A stretch of DNA of 64,000 nucleotides, taken from contig NZ_JACHJB010000001.1 of NCBI RefSeq assembly GCF_014207745.1, forward strand, positions 2,728,001-2,792,000, written 5' to 3'. This DNA comes from Nonomuraea muscovyensis (GTDB lineage: Bacteria > Actinomycetota > Actinomycetes > Streptosporangiales > Streptosporangiaceae). Numbering within the stretch: position 1 is the stretch's first letter; each line of letters begins with the position of its first letter. The translations under genes and the position numbers were made by a program. Positions 15,389 through 23,576 of the stretch are shown piece after piece. Below the pieces are notes generated by a model. The model was not told where the DNA came from, did not search any database, and saw nothing but the letters and a program-made list of their open reading frames with translations.

Positions 15389-15495
15389 ACGCTAGCCATG
15401 CCCCTTGGTGCATCGCCTCCGTCAGGTGACTGATGTGACCGGCATGCACATCAGTCAGGTGACAGAGGCGACCGCCACCGCGCTCTTCATATGGT
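15389..15495. promoter_or_regulatory. Divergent promoter modules P2 and P3 with 55-bp palindrome
   Basis: The palindrome spans 15415-15469: TGACTGATGTG and CACATCAGTCA are perfect 11-bp arms, with outer arms GCCTCCGTCA / TGACAGAGGC (9 of 10). GTCAGGTGAC lies at 15421-15430 and 15454-15463. The minus-strand -10 is TAGCGT (15389-15394); the plus-strand -10 is TATGGT (15490-15495). Confidence 0.75.
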
Positions 15496-15502
15496 CCAAA
15501 CC

Positions 15503-16099
15503 ATGACCAAACGACCTGAACCCTATTCGGCGACCATCATGGCGATCCTGGCCGTCGCTTTCTGCACCTGGGCACTGCTCACCCTCCCCGTACAGGGCGC
15601 CGTCATCCTCGTGGTGGCCAGCGTGCTGGGCTGGAGCGGGTGGATGGCCTTCAGCTATGCCCGCCCGGTGAAGTCCAGGAAGGTGATCGCCGTCTACCTG
15701 TGCGCGGTGGGTTTCCAGCTCATCCACATGGCCGAGGAGTACACCGGCGGCTTCCCCCACGAGATCGTCGAGTTGTTCGACTCGCCACGTGACTGGCCGG
15801 AGAAGGAGTTCCTGCTCGTCTTCGTCTTCGGCTTCGGCGCGCTCTACTTCTTCGCCGGAGCGGGCGCGCTCTACCGCGTCCGCGTGGCCAACTTCTTCCT
15901 GTGGTGGTACGCCCTGGGCGCGGGCCTGCTCAACGGTATCGCCCACTTCGTCTTCCCGATCCTCAAGGGCGGCTACTTCCCCGGCCTGTACACCGCCGGC
16001 GGCCACTTCATCATGAGCGGGCTGCTCATCTACTTCCTCATCAAGGAGAACCGCCTGCTCAAGGCGGAGGAGCAGCAGGTTCAGCCGGCGGTCAGGTAG
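15503..16099 (+). CDS. HXXEE-domain membrane protein
   Basis: The product (198 aa) has about five to six membrane helices and the signature of the HXXEE family: HMAEE in the third helix region, a later conserved His, and a YFPGLYTAGGH segment matching the Y-x-P-G motif. The role of the family is unknown. I place the start at ATG 15503, not 15491, because TATGGT lies exactly seven bases before it, as expected for a leaderless message. It shares the operator module with the divergent leader/membrane gene. Confidence 0.8.
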   Translation: MTKRPEPYSATIMAILAVAFCTWALLTLPVQGAVILVVASVLGWSGWMAFSYARPVKSRKVIAVYLCAVGFQLIHMAEEYTGGFPHEIVELFDSPRDWPEKEFLLVFVFGFGALYFFAGAGALYRVRVANFFLWWYALGAGLLNGIAHFVFPILKGGYFPGLYTAGGHFIMSGLLIYFLIKENRLLKAEEQQVQPAVR

Positions 16100-16183
16100 T
16101 GCTGGACGGTCGGTGCGACTCGGCGGCGGTGGCGAACAGCCTCCCCGTCAACAAGTGTCGGCAAAAGCCGAAAGGAGCAAGTC

Positions 16184-17002
16184 ATGCCGAAGACAGTGCT
16201 GGTCACCGGTGCCTCCACCGGAATCGGCCGGGCCACCGCGCTGCTTCTGGCACGCGAGGGCTTCACCGTCCACGCCGGAGTGCGCAAGGACGCCGACGGC
16301 GAGGCACTCGGGCCCACCGTCACCCCGATCATTCTCGATGTCACCGACGCCTGCCGGATCGCCGAGGCCGCCGAGCGGATCGGCCACCTCGACGCCCTGG
16401 TCAACAACGCCGGCATCGGCGTCACCGGACCGCTGGAGTTCGTCCCGCTGGACGTGCTGCGCCGGCAGTACGAGGTCAACGTCTTCGGCCAGGTGGCCGT
16501 CACCCAGGCCATGCTGCCGATGCTGCGCTCCTCGAAGGGCCGCGTCGTCACCGTCGGCTCGGTGGGCAGCTGGATCACCCTGCCCTTCGGCGGCCCGCTG
16601 TGCTCCTCCAAGCACGCCATCCGCTCGCTGAATGACGCCCTGCGCATGGAGCTCAAGCCGTACGGCGTGGCCGCCGTCCTCATCGAACCCGGCTCGATCC
16701 ACACCGACGCCGTCGACAAGCTGGAAGACGAGGTCGAACCCCGCCTGGCCTCCCTCGGGGAGGAGGGCAGGCGCCTGTACGGCGCCGCCTACCGGACCAT
16801 GGTCACCAGCGGGCTCAAGGAGGAGCGCTCCGGCTCCAGCCCGGACGTGGTCGCCCGCGCCGTCCTGCACGCCCTGACCGCACGCAAGCCCCGCTCCCGC
16901 TACCCCGTCGGCAAGAAATCCAGGCTGATGAGCACGCTCGGCCGCATCGTCCCCCAGTACACCCTCGACCGCCTGCGCCTGCGCGCGCTCGGCCTGTCCT
17001 GA
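16184..17002 (+). CDS. Short-chain dehydrogenase/reductase family protein, catalytic Tyr absent
   Basis: The 272-residue protein starts with the cofactor motif TGASTGIG at 8-15, has NNAG at 74-77 and a Ser at 126 in the expected place. The usual YxxxK reads LCSSK at 139-143, so the catalytic tyrosine is leucine. AAGGAG precedes the ATG. Fold and NAD(P) binding look intact; normal SDR redox chemistry is doubtful unless another residue serves. It is followed after 13 bases by a CMD-family gene. Confidence 0.8.
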   Translation: MPKTVLVTGASTGIGRATALLLAREGFTVHAGVRKDADGEALGPTVTPIILDVTDACRIAEAAERIGHLDALVNNAGIGVTGPLEFVPLDVLRRQYEVNVFGQVAVTQAMLPMLRSSKGRVVTVGSVGSWITLPFGGPLCSSKHAIRSLNDALRMELKPYGVAAVLIEPGSIHTDAVDKLEDEVEPRLASLGEEGRRLYGAAYRTMVTSGLKEERSGSSPDVVARAVLHALTARKPRSRYPVGKKSRLMSTLGRIVPQYTLDRLRLRALGLS

Positions 17003-17015
17003 ACGGAGCGACACG

Positions 17016-17684
17016 ATGACGCAGCTCGCCGGAGTCGACGCCCTGACCGCGCTCGACCCCGTCTTCGCCCAGCTCGCCGTCGGCGCGGGCCACAACCTGT
17101 GGGGCCTGACCCACCTGACGATGCGCGAGAAGGCCTTCGTCTGCCTGACCGCCGACCTGTGCCACCCGCACCTGGACCTGCCCCTGGCCATGCACGTGCA
17201 GATGGCCCTGACCAACGGGGTCGAGCCCGAGGCCATCAGGGAGCTCTTCCGCCACCTGGGCCCCTATGTGGGCTACCCCATCCTGGTCACCGCCTTCCAG
17301 CGCCTGACGGAGCTCGGCCTGCCCGAGGCGCGGGACACCGATTCGGTCAAACCGGTGCCGCTGACCGGGCCACTGGCGCGTGCCGTCCACGACCTGGAGG
17401 AAGTGGACCCGGGACTGGCCGCCTTCACCGAGGACCAACTGGCCCAGCGTTGGGCCCGCCCGCATCTCAGCGTCCGCGAGCGGGCGATCGCCTGCCTGAC
17501 CGTGGACGTCTTCTACCAGACGCTGGGCGAGTCGATGCGCCTGCACGCCGCCTTGGCCCGGGCGGACGGGGCCACCGAGGAGACCTTCCGCGACCTGATC
17601 CGCGGCCTGGCCGAATTCGGGCTCGCCCGAGCCTGGGCCGCCGCGGAGGCCCTGCTCAGCTCCCGGCCACCTGGGGTCAGGTGA
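17016..17684 (+). CDS. Carboxymuconolactone decarboxylase-like protein, two repeats
   Basis: The 222-residue protein contains two CMD-type repeats: LTMREKAFVCLTADLC with HVQMALTNGVEPEAIREL, and LSVRERAIACLTVDVFY with HAALARADGATEETFRDL. CMD proteins are decarboxylases or AhpD-type peroxidatic disulfide proteins. No CxxC is present, so an AhpD role is unlikely. It shares an operon with the SDR protein and ends in an 8-bp tail-to-tail overlap with the thioesterase gene on the other strand. Confidence 0.75.
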   Translation: MTQLAGVDALTALDPVFAQLAVGAGHNLWGLTHLTMREKAFVCLTADLCHPHLDLPLAMHVQMALTNGVEPEAIRELFRHLGPYVGYPILVTAFQRLTELGLPEARDTDSVKPVPLTGPLARAVHDLEEVDPGLAAFTEDQLAQRWARPHLSVRERAIACLTVDVFYQTLGESMRLHAALARADGATEETFRDLIRGLAEFGLARAWAAAEALLSSRPPGVR

Positions 17685-18174
17685 GCGTCGCCGGTCGAGA
17701 CGGAGGATGGTTTTCCGGCTGTTCGGGTCGTTCCTTCACACACATCAGCGTCTGCTGGCCTGTCGCAACGAGCGATCGGTGCTCGTCCTGGACGCCGAAC
17801 ACTTCCAACCGGCACACGGTCAGCGTTCGTCCCGCCTTCAGGACCGTCCCCACGGCCTCGAGGTGATCGCCTACCGCAGGCGCCAGGAGATTGATCTTGT
17901 ACTCGACGGTGAGCACCGAGGAGTTTTCCGGGAACAGCGTGAATGCCGCATAGCCGCCTGCGCTGTCTGCGATGGCGCTGGTGGCTCCCGCGTGGATGTA
18001 GCCGTGCTGCTGGGTGACTTCAGGCCGGATGGGAAGCACGATGTGCACGCATCCTGGTGCGATGTGCACAATGCGCGCACCGAGATGGCGCATCAATCCC
18101 TGCCGTTCGAAACTGGCCCTGATCCGCGCCCGCACCTCGGGGTGTGCCTGCTGCTGTTGCGTCCAGTCTTCCAT
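17677..18174 (-). CDS. PaaI-type hotdog thioesterase
   Basis: The 165-residue product has the hotdog pattern HGYIHAGATSAIADSAGGYA (catalytic acid in the central helix) and VEYKINLLAPAVGDHLEAVG. It should hydrolyse acyl- or aryl-CoA thioesters. ATG 18174 is preceded by GAGGGGAG; a TTG four codons upstream is unlikely. It is the last of three leftward genes behind the FMN riboswitch, 68 bases after the amidohydrolase, so co-transcription is possible. Confidence 0.8.
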   Translation of the reverse strand: MEDWTQQQQAHPEVRARIRASFERQGLMRHLGARIVHIAPGCVHIVLPIRPEVTQQHGYIHAGATSAIADSAGGYAAFTLFPENSSVLTVEYKINLLAPAVGDHLEAVGTVLKAGRTLTVCRLEVFGVQDEHRSLVATGQQTLMCVKERPEQPENHPPSRPATLT

Positions 18175-18242
18175 TGCTCCCCTCAATCCTCCGCGGATCC
18201 GATCCTGTATCGATCAGTTGCTCTGCCGGCAGCCGGTCCGTG

Positions 18243-19064
18243 TCATCGGTGGCGCTCCAGGTCGAAGATCCGCTGGGCGTTGCCGTGCAGGAACAGCTCC
18301 CGTACCTCGTCGTCCAGTCCGAGCTGGTCCAGCCCGTCGAGCGCCTTGGCCGGTGTGATCATCGGATGGTTGGTGCCGAACAGCACCTTGGTCCGGCCGT
18401 GAGCCTTGAGGTAGGCGATCAGCTCGACGGGGTACCGGCGGACGGTGTAGGCGGAGGTGTCGATGTAGACATGGGGATGTTTGGTGGCCACGGCGATCAT
18501 CTCGGTGGTCCAGGGATAGCCGATGTGCCCCGCGACGATGGTCAGCTCGGGGAAGTCGAGGGCGACCCGATCGACGTAAGGAATCGGCCGGCCCGGCTCG
18601 GAGGACCGCAGCGGGCCGGTGTGCCCGACCTGGGTGCAGAACGGGATGCCGAGCTCGACGCACTCGGCGTACAGGGGGTAGTAGCGGCGGTCGTCGGGCG
18701 GCAGCTCCCACAGCCATGGCAGGACGCGCAGCGCCTTGAACCCCAGTTCCGTCACCGCGCGCCGGAGCTCGCGAACGGCGGGCATGGGCTTGCGCAGATC
18801 GACGGAGGCCACGCCGACCAGGCGGTGGGGGGCCTCGGCGACGAAGGCGGCCACCTCGTCGTTGGAGATCAGCGCGCCCTGCGGGCCGTACCAGGCGCTG
18901 ATCAGGGCGAGGTCGACGCCTGCCGCGTCCATGGCGGCGAGCGTGGCCGAGACCGGCGGCCGCTCGGCCGGGATCGACGTGCCGCTCCAGCGGCGCAGCG
19001 AATCGAACATGTCGTCCTGGAGGAAGCGCTGGGTCGGGTGTTGCGCCCAGACGTCGATCGTCAT
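18243..19064 (-). CDS. Amidohydrolase family 2 protein
   Basis: The 273-residue protein has the ACMSD/amidohydrolase-2 layout: IDVWAQHPTQRFL at the start, PFCTQVGHTGP in the middle, IVAGHIGYPWTTEMIAVA and VLFGTNHPMITP near the end. The usual N-terminal metal site HxH is altered here (WAQHP), so metal binding may differ. The start MTIDVWAQ lies 44 bases after the ribE-ribB fusion stop, so it is probably expressed with it under FMN control. The substrate is unknown; decarboxylation or hydrolysis of a ring compound would fit the family. Confidence 0.75.
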   Translation of the reverse strand: MTIDVWAQHPTQRFLQDDMFDSLRRWSGTSIPAERPPVSATLAAMDAAGVDLALISAWYGPQGALISNDEVAAFVAEAPHRLVGVASVDLRKPMPAVRELRRAVTELGFKALRVLPWLWELPPDDRRYYPLYAECVELGIPFCTQVGHTGPLRSSEPGRPIPYVDRVALDFPELTIVAGHIGYPWTTEMIAVATKHPHVYIDTSAYTVRRYPVELIAYLKAHGRTKVLFGTNHPMITPAKALDGLDQLGLDDEVRELFLHGNAQRIFDLERHR

Positions 19065-19108
19065 GGCTGTTCTCCGCTCCCGTCGATGCGGTCCGCCGCC
19101 CAGGCCGA

Positions 19109-20329
19109 TCACAGGTGTTTCCTCAGGTCGTCCACGTCGAGCAGCGGCAGGCCCCAGCGCAGCGCGGCGATCTCGAGGTCGGCGGCCTTGGCCATGGTGC
19201 CGTCGGGGTTCATGACCTCGCAGCACACCCCGACGGGCGGTAGCCCGGCCGCCATGCACATGGCGACGGTGGCCTCGGTGTGACCGGCACGTTCGGCGAG
19301 ACCTCCAGGGCGTGCGGCCAGCGGGAACACATGCCCCGGTCGGAGGAAGTCGGCCGGTCCGGCTTCCGGGTGGGCCAGGCGGCGTACGGTCGCGGCGCGT
19401 TCGGCCGCCGACACCCCGGTGCCCGTCCCTGTGGCCAGGTCCACCGGGACGTGCGGCCGGGTGCCATGCCGATCACCGGGTCCGGGGATGGGCCCGATCT
19501 CCAGACGGTCGAGTATCTCGGGCGCGCACGGCACGGTCGGATGGCCGCAGACCTGGGTGAGCAGGAAGGTGAACGCCTCCGGGCGCAGACGCGCCCCTGC
19601 GAATATCACGTCGCCCTCGCCCTCCCGGTCGGGATCCCAGATCATCACGGCTCCTCCGGACGAGAGTTGCGCCAGCGCCTTCTGCATGCCTTGCCCGCCG
19701 GAGACCCGTCCCGCCCACGGCAGCGCCGCGACCACCTGGCCCACTGCCCGCCCCGGGTCGGACGGCCAGCGGCGCACCAGGCGGGTGAGCAGGTCGGGCT
19801 CCAGGTTCACGCGATCGCCGGCCGACAGCTCCGCCAGCGCGGTGGCCTGCAATGTCGCGGGGATCAGTGCCACCGAGAACCGGTCGCGGGACACCTCGGC
19901 GACGGTCAGGCTGACGCCGTCGACCGCGATCTGTCCCTTGGGGACGACCAGCGGGAGAAAGCGGTCGGGCGGCTTGATCCACAGCCGCCGGGAGGTTCCC
20001 TCGTCGTCAACCCTCACGACCTTGCCCACGGCGTCCACGGCGCCTTGGACCAGGTGACCGCCCAGAGGGTCGCCCAGTGCCAAAGGCGCCTCCACGTTGA
20101 CCCGTGTGCCGGGCCGGATCTGGTCGAGGGTCGATCTGCGGCGGGTCTCGGCGGTGAGCCTGGCTTCCAGGACGTCCGTCTCGTGCCCGGTCTGGACGAT
20201 CATCAGCCCGACGCCGTTCAGGCAGATCGAGCCCGGCGTGCCTGCGGCGGCCTTGGGCGCTCTGACCGCGATGCGATCGTGGTCGACGGCGATCACTGTG
20301 CCGATTTCCTGGATGTGTCCGGTGAACAT
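19109..20329 (-). CDS. Riboflavin synthase - DHBP synthase fusion
   Basis: Residues 1-195 are riboflavin synthase alpha-type with two lumazine-binding repeats (MFTGHIQEIG; second repeat KGQIAVDGVSLTV). Residues about 205-406 are 3,4-dihydroxy-2-butanone-4-phosphate synthase, with DREGEGD, TGTGVSAAERAAT, RPGHVFPL, AGHTEA and CCEVMNPDGTMA all present. In the first repeat the positions of E. coli Cys48 and His102 are Gly41 and Ala97, although Ser34 is kept, so synthase activity is questionable. The usual RibB partner is RibA; fusion to RibE is unusual. An FMN riboswitch precedes it. No ribA or ribH lies nearby. Confidence 0.85.
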   Translation of the reverse strand: MFTGHIQEIGTVIAVDHDRIAVRAPKAAAGTPGSICLNGVGLMIVQTGHETDVLEARLTAETRRRSTLDQIRPGTRVNVEAPLALGDPLGGHLVQGAVDAVGKVVRVDDEGTSRRLWIKPPDRFLPLVVPKGQIAVDGVSLTVAEVSRDRFSVALIPATLQATALAELSAGDRVNLEPDLLTRLVRRWPSDPGRAVGQVVAALPWAGRVSGGQGMQKALAQLSSGGAVMIWDPDREGEGDVIFAGARLRPEAFTFLLTQVCGHPTVPCAPEILDRLEIGPIPGPGDRHGTRPHVPVDLATGTGTGVSAAERAATVRRLAHPEAGPADFLRPGHVFPLAARPGGLAERAGHTEATVAMCMAAGLPPVGVCCEVMNPDGTMAKAADLEIAALRWGLPLLDVDDLRKHL

Positions 20330-20335
20330 CCGACA

Positions 20336-20345
20336 CCACCTCTCG
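20336..20345 (-). promoter_or_regulatory. Shine-Dalgarno of the fusion, complementary to the riboswitch 3' end
   Basis: CGAGAGGTGG on the minus strand lies seven bases before the ATG and contains the GAGAGGTGG ribosome site. It pairs perfectly over ten bases with CCACCTCTCG at the 3' edge of the aptamer (20400-20409), giving an obvious sequestering stem. Confidence 0.75.
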
Positions 20346-20399
20346 ACAGCGGGAGGACGGTCCTCGCCGCATGCGGAATCAGGGGCCGTGAGCAGGGCC

Positions 20400-20515
20400 C
20401 GAGAGGTGGCGGGGTGTCACCGCGTGGCCCGGAATCACACCGAGTCGTCCCGCCGCGATCAGCGGAACCGGCGGGCTGTCACCGCCGCACCTTGGAATCG
20501 CACCAATCCAGCTAT
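20400..20515 (-). promoter_or_regulatory. FMN riboswitch (RFN element)
   Basis: The minus strand shows the repeated RFN signatures GGTGCGATTCC, GGCGGTGACAGCCCGC, CGGTGTGATTCCGG and ACGCGGTGACACCCCG in the right order and spacing. It lies about 70 bases upstream of the riboflavin synthase fusion. The 3' end supplies the anti-Shine-Dalgarno sequence, so FMN binding should block translation initiation. Confidence 0.85.
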
Positions 20516-20623
20516 ATCACCCACCAGCCGACAAGATCAACGCCTCGGAGGGGCCGCTTGGCTCCGAGGCGCGCCTGACCACCCCGGCCGGTGGCATCAG
20601 GCCACATCGCACAATAGGGGGCC

Positions 20624-21202
20624 ATGATGACCTTCGACGCAGTGCTCTGCGACCTTGACGGCGTGCTCCGCCACTTCGACCATGCCGTTCAGGCTGAGAT
20701 CGAGGCCCGATACGCGCTGCCGCTGATGCGAACCGCCTTCGACCCCGCCGTCATCGGGCCGGCCACACTCGGCCTGATCAGCGAGGAGGAGTGGGCGGAG
20801 TCCGTCGTCGTGGCCCTGGGCGGAGACGAACGGGCAAGGCGCGCGGTCGCCGAGTTCATCGCCGTACCGTTCACCGTGGACGAGGACGTCAGAGCGCTGC
20901 TGGCGAGGGCGCAGGAGCGAGTGCCGGTGGTGCTGGTGACCAACGCCACGGACACCTTGGACGAGCATCTGGACCGAGTCGGACTCACCCACTTCGCCGA
21001 CGCCGTGGTCAGCAGCGCCCGGGTCGGGGTGGCCAAACCGGACCGGCGCATCTACGAGATCGCCGCAGAGGTCGCCGGCGCCGCGCCGGAGCGGTGCCTG
21101 TTCGTGGACGACCGCCTGGAGAACGTGGAGGCGGCCAGATCGCTGGGCATGACCGGTGTCCACTACCGAGCGGTGGCGGATCTCGCCGCGGTCCTGATGT
21201 AG
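20624..21202 (+). CDS. HAD-superfamily hydrolase (subfamily IA)
   Basis: The 192-residue protein has the DxDG motif I (CDLDGVLRHFD, nucleophile Asp at residue 10), motif II VLVTNAT near 105, Lys near 135 (VAKPDRRIY) and the acidic motif FVDDRLENV near 160. It is a small phosphatase of unknown substrate. The start codon follows GGGGG; a second ATG follows immediately. It stands alone, diverging from the FMN riboswitch. Confidence 0.85.
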   Translation: MMTFDAVLCDLDGVLRHFDHAVQAEIEARYALPLMRTAFDPAVIGPATLGLISEEEWAESVVVALGGDERARRAVAEFIAVPFTVDEDVRALLARAQERVPVVLVTNATDTLDEHLDRVGLTHFADAVVSSARVGVAKPDRRIYEIAAEVAGAAPERCLFVDDRLENVEAARSLGMTGVHYRAVADLAAVLM

Positions 21203-21334
21203 CGGTGGCTGGTCGCATGCGGAGCGCGCGTCCACGGCTCTGTGTGAGCTGGATCACTCGCCGTATCTGTCACGCTCCCCCGCGCCGGCCCGTCCAGACG
21301 CATGAAGGCTTCCCGACCAAGCCAGAGGATCACC

Positions 21335-22330
21335 ATGCTTCCCCCTGTCAACAACACACCTCAGACGACGGTCACCCAGCCGGTGCGCAAGCGGCGCCGG
21401 CACCGCCGGCTGGCGGCTGCGGTAGCGGTGCTGGTGGCCGCGATGCTGTTCGGCGCGTACGGCTGGCAGCCGGCCGAGGACGGCCGCGCGTTCCGCTCGC
21501 CGTACCTGGCCCAGGTCGGTTCACGCTACGCCGACACCCCGATCGCCCGCTTCCACTACGTCCGGGCGGGATCCGGCACGCCGGTGATCCTGCTCTCGCC
21601 CGGTGGCACCTCTGTCATCGGTTGGAAGGACCAGCTCGACGCGCTGGCCCGTGACCACACCGTGTACGTGGTCGACCTTCCCGGCCAGGGCTACACCCAG
21701 CTGAAGGACTCAGATTTCGCCTTCGACCTGGGCGCCATGGTCTCCGCCGTCGGCGCGTTCATGGACGGCCTCGGTGTACGGCAGGCCGCTCTGGCGGGCA
21801 ACTCCTGGAGCGGCGGCTGGGCTCTGGCCTTCGCCCAGCGCCACCCCGATCGCGTCACCAAGCTCGCCCTGCTGGACGCCACCGGGCTGGACCTGCCGGG
21901 CACCCTGATGTGGGAATCCCTGAAGATCCCCGTCATCGGCGAGCTGGCCGTCAAGCTGTCCACCGGCAAGTCCACCGTCCGCGGCCTGGCCGAGGGCATG
22001 ATGGTCAACAAGCAGCGCCTGACCGCGCAGTTGCTGGACGAGTGGTGGGCGCCGATGACCTTTCACGACAACATCCGCGCCACCTACCTGCTGGAACGCC
22101 GTCTGGACTGGGCGCAGACCGAACGTGCCCTCCCTGCCACCAAGACTCCGACCCTGGTGTTGTGGGGCAAGCAGGACACCATCCAGCCTGTCGAGCGCGC
22201 CCATCGCTTCGCCGAGCTGCTCCCCGACGAGCAGCTCGTGATCCTGGACGGCTGCGGCCACGCCCCCCAGCTGGACTGCCCGGAACCGGTCAACCGCCAC
22301 CTCCAGAGCTTCTTCACCGACTCACGATGA
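21335..22330 (+). CDS. Membrane-anchored alpha/beta hydrolase
   Basis: The product (331 aa) begins MLPPVNNTPQ and has a basic stretch RKRRRHRR followed by one membrane helix (residues about 27-45), so the catalytic part should be outside the cell. The hydrolase core shows LLSPGGTS as oxyanion region, the nucleophile elbow GNSWSGG, an acid in GKQDTI and the final His in GCGHAPQLD. AGGA precedes ATG 21335; the ATG at 21302 has no ribosome site. The substrate is unknown. Confidence 0.8.
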   Translation: MLPPVNNTPQTTVTQPVRKRRRHRRLAAAVAVLVAAMLFGAYGWQPAEDGRAFRSPYLAQVGSRYADTPIARFHYVRAGSGTPVILLSPGGTSVIGWKDQLDALARDHTVYVVDLPGQGYTQLKDSDFAFDLGAMVSAVGAFMDGLGVRQAALAGNSWSGGWALAFAQRHPDRVTKLALLDATGLDLPGTLMWESLKIPVIGELAVKLSTGKSTVRGLAEGMMVNKQRLTAQLLDEWWAPMTFHDNIRATYLLERRLDWAQTERALPATKTPTLVLWGKQDTIQPVERAHRFAELLPDEQLVILDGCGHAPQLDCPEPVNRHLQSFFTDSR

Positions 22331-22488
22331 CCATTGCCCACGCGACCAAAGCCCCCGGGGCATGATGCTCAGCCCCCTGCCTAACCTGCCGGTGGGAGCC
22401 ACGCAAAGATTCAGTCGCGATGACTGATTCGGCCGGAGCCGCCGGGCCGTACGGTCGTGATCAGTTGTCTGATCATGGGAGGAACGCT

Positions 22489-22953
22489 GTGCGGGGCATT
22501 GTGCTGGAGCCTGTCGGGACGGTCGTCGGTGGGCGCGTCGAGGCGTTCGACGACGACTGGGACACCGAACAGGCGGTGATCCGTGTCGACGGGACTCGTT
22601 TCGGGCCGGAATCCCTCGCGGGGTTGGACGCCTTCTCGCACCTGGAGGTGGTGTTCCAGTTCCATCGCGTGGAGCCCGCCTCGATCAACACCTCCGCCCG
22701 CCACCCTCGGGGAAACCCGGACTGGCCCAAGGTCGGCATCTTTGCGCAGCGTGGCAGGAATCGCCCGAACCTGTTGGGCGTTTCCCGCTGCCGGCTGCTC
22801 GCCGTCGATGGTCTCGACGTCCACGTGCGCGGCCTGGACGCCATCGACGGCACCCCCATCCTGGACATCAAGCCGTACATGGCCGAGTTCGGCCCACAGG
22901 GCCCGACGGTGCAACCGGAGTGGGCGACCGAGCTGATGCGCGCCTACTACTGA
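22489..22953 (+). CDS. trmO: TrmO-type tRNA N6-methyltransferase (TsaA-like)
   Basis: TrmO methylates N6 of the threonylcarbamoyl-adenosine at tRNA position 37. The sequence shows the family blocks IVLEPVGTVVGGR, FSHLEVVFQFHRV, ARHPRGNPDWPKVGIFAQRG, RNRPNLLGVSRCRLL and DIKPYMAEF. I take the GTG at 22489, which follows GGGAGG, as start (154 aa). The ATG at 22420 lacks a ribosome site and the family normally begins close to the conserved first strand. Confidence 0.85.
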   Translation: MRGIVLEPVGTVVGGRVEAFDDDWDTEQAVIRVDGTRFGPESLAGLDAFSHLEVVFQFHRVEPASINTSARHPRGNPDWPKVGIFAQRGRNRPNLLGVSRCRLLAVDGLDVHVRGLDAIDGTPILDIKPYMAEFGPQGPTVQPEWATELMRAYY

Positions 22954-22966
22954 CCCGGGAGGAACC

Positions 22967-22999
22967 CTCACGGGGGCCTCCACCGGAATCGGCCGCCGG
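22967..22999 (+). pseudogene. Remnant of an SDR cofactor-binding motif
   Basis: The bases translate to LTGASTGIGRR, the Rossmann glycine motif of an SDR enzyme, with a 20-base stretch identical to the motif of the SDR gene at 16212. No reading frame continues on either side. It is probably a scar of a lost SDR gene, though chance cannot be excluded. Confidence 0.35.
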
Positions 23000-23039
23000 C
23001 CGGGCGGCCCGCCCTTGACCGTCGGGCGGCAGCCTGGCC

Positions 23040-23576
23040 CTACGAGTTCGGCTTCCAGTCCTGGACGAGGAGCCCGAGCAGCACCTCGTCCAGGAACTCG
23101 CCCATCACCCAGGCCGAGGAGCGCAGCACGCCCTCGCGTACGAAACCGTTGCGCTCGGCGGAGCGCAGCATCGCGGCGTTGTCCGACAGCGTCTCGATCT
23201 GCAGTCGCTGCAGGCCGCGCACGACGAAACCGTAGTGGCACAGCACCGCGACCACGTCGGTGCCGTAGCCCATGCCGCGGGCCGACGGCAGCAGCCCCAG
23301 CCCGATGTGCGCGGACCGGTGGTGGTTGTCGATGCCCCACAGCGTCGCGGTGCCGACCAGCGTGCCGCCGTCCAGCTCCACGACCGAGAACGGGACGTGC
23401 CCCTCCTCCTTGTCGTCCACCACGAGCCGCGGATCCTTCGAGCCGGGTGTGATCGGCCGCCACGGCCGGCCTTCGGCCCGCGAGGCGTTGACCACGTCGT
23501 CGTAGAGCTCGGCCAGCAGGATCGGAATGTCGTCCTCGTGCCGGGCCCTGAGCCCAACCTTGTTACCTCTTAGCAT
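23040..23576 (-). CDS. GNAT-family N-acetyltransferase
   Basis: The 178-residue protein fits the RimJ/RimL-like branch: LRARHEDDIPILLAEL at the start, IGLGLLPSARGMGYGTDVV as the acetyl-CoA loop (R/QxxGxG/A type) and LQIETLSDNAAMLRSAERNG followed by FVREGVLR near the end. It would acetylate an amino group on a small molecule or protein terminus. It stands alone. Confidence 0.85.
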   Translation of the reverse strand: MLRGNKVGLRARHEDDIPILLAELYDDVVNASRAEGRPWRPITPGSKDPRLVVDDKEEGHVPFSVVELDGGTLVGTATLWGIDNHHRSAHIGLGLLPSARGMGYGTDVVAVLCHYGFVVRGLQRLQIETLSDNAAMLRSAERNGFVREGVLRSSAWVMGEFLDEVLLGLLVQDWKPNS

